Positions 63,544 to 64,000 of a stretch of DNA of 64,000 bases are shown here, one piece after another. The notes under the pieces are model-generated. The model saw only the letters and a program-made list of their open reading frames with translations, was not told where the DNA came from and made no database searches. The stretch lies in assembly GCA_016648135.1 (NCBI GenBank), contig JADDOH010010222.1:1-64000 (forward strand), written 5' to 3'. The stretch comes from Agrypnia vestita. Lineage: Eukaryota; Arthropoda; Insecta; Trichoptera; Phryganeidae. A program made the position numbers and the translations under genes. Positions within the stretch are counted from its first letter, which is position 1, and every line of letters starts with the position of its first letter.

Positions 63544-64000
63544 CCTAAATGTAGGGATCGTCGATATCTTACGTACCTTGTTCACCTTAAGTTATTCGCA
63601 TAAATTAACGTTTTAATAATATTTAGATCTCATTGTTGTAATGCTCATTCCAGTGAAAAAATATATTAATATAATTCATAAGAATTTCATTTTATTGTTA
63701 TTTTTCTATTGTTAGAATAATATTTATTATACAATAGTACCTCTCCACTTAGGAGCATTGCTCTTATGCTCGGACAAGGAACGTTGAATTTCTATATATA
63801 ATTCTTTACATTTAATTATTTTATATTATATTAAAATTGTCTCTTAATCTTGGTGTTGTTTTTTTCGTAATTCGCCTGATGATTCATGTATACATTAAAA
63901 AGTATATTGCTTATTACTCCACTTTAAAAAATAAAGAGGTGTCATGAAAAAATACCACGGATGTCCCTAGTACCTACAGCACATTAAAAAAACGATAGAT
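63544..64000. other. AT-rich, no gene seen
   Basis: No supported features to the window end. Confidence 0.4.

Noticed and set aside
1..64000. CRISPR array, operon or bacterial insertion
   Set aside because: No regularly spaced direct repeats of the right size, no ribosome-binding-site-led gene runs, and all mobile elements are of eukaryotic types.

Overview
This window reads as nuclear DNA of an insect (or another arthropod) with a large, repeat-choked, AT-rich genome. There is no operon structure. Coding capacity is split by introns, the few GC-rich coding blocks are flanked by canonical GT/AG splice sites, and nearly everything recognisable is transposon wreckage: RTE-type and Jockey/CR1/L2-type LINE tails, Penelope-like elements (PLEs) with GIY-YIG endonuclease, tRNA-derived SINEs, solo LTR-like units, and hAT-, mariner- and Harbinger-like MITEs. 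The species cannot be named from what is visible.

Host gene. One host gene is convincingly present, on the minus strand: an internal coding exon at 60855-60157 and a terminal coding exon at 52367-51954, both GC-rich, both in phase 0, separated by a 7.8 kb intron. Together they give a 370-residue C-terminal part with a cysteine cluster built across the splice junction. I do not recognise the family. Upstream exons must lie beyond 60855, inside or outside the window.

Layout. 1-660: PLE endonuclease tail. 1.85-2.3 kb: foldback element. 3-5 kb: Jockey-type LINE tails and a first copy of an unclassified dispersed repeat (here family D). 6.3-9.1 kb: layered nest of D copies, an RTE fragment, a SINE and a 350 bp palindrome carrying two hammerhead-like motifs. 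9.7-11.5 kb: RTE element split by a Jockey-type tail. 12-20 kb: SINE B, a PLE fragment and several LINE tails. 21-26 kb: D, two LTR-like units and a 526 bp palindromic MITE. 26.8-32.9 kb: hammerhead-motif inverted repeat, three abutting minus-strand LINE tails, a 503 bp hAT MITE with its 8 bp target duplication, the best PLE endonuclease copy, and SINE C. 33.4-38.9 kb: RTE tails, SINE A, repeat family E and more hammerhead-motif units. 39-48 kb: mostly unassigned sequence with GC-rich islands, two unassigned ORFs, a second E copy, an LTR-like unit and one RTE tail. 48.9-51.4 kb: E, D containing a Harbinger-like MITE, and inverted PLE tails. 51.9-60.9 kb: the host gene with its repeat-filled intron, including a LINE-in-LINE nest and a 722 bp terminal-inverted-repeat element. 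61-64 kb: upstream intron or flank with tandem LTR-like units and two MITEs.

What stands out. The unusual theme is a set of short sequences with a hammerhead-ribozyme-like core (CTGANGA, stem II, GAAA, short palindromic stem III), in four sequence families. Two of the families are attached to PLE endonuclease ORFs. The motifs repeatedly occur as head-to-head inverted pairs (8.7-9.0, 26.8-27.7, 38.1-38.5, 51.1-51.3 and, degraded, 59.6-60.0 kb). Second in interest is family D, a dispersed repeat of at least 290 bp in seven or more copies with no class I can assign. All identifications come from reading motifs and comparing copies within the window; no database search was possible.
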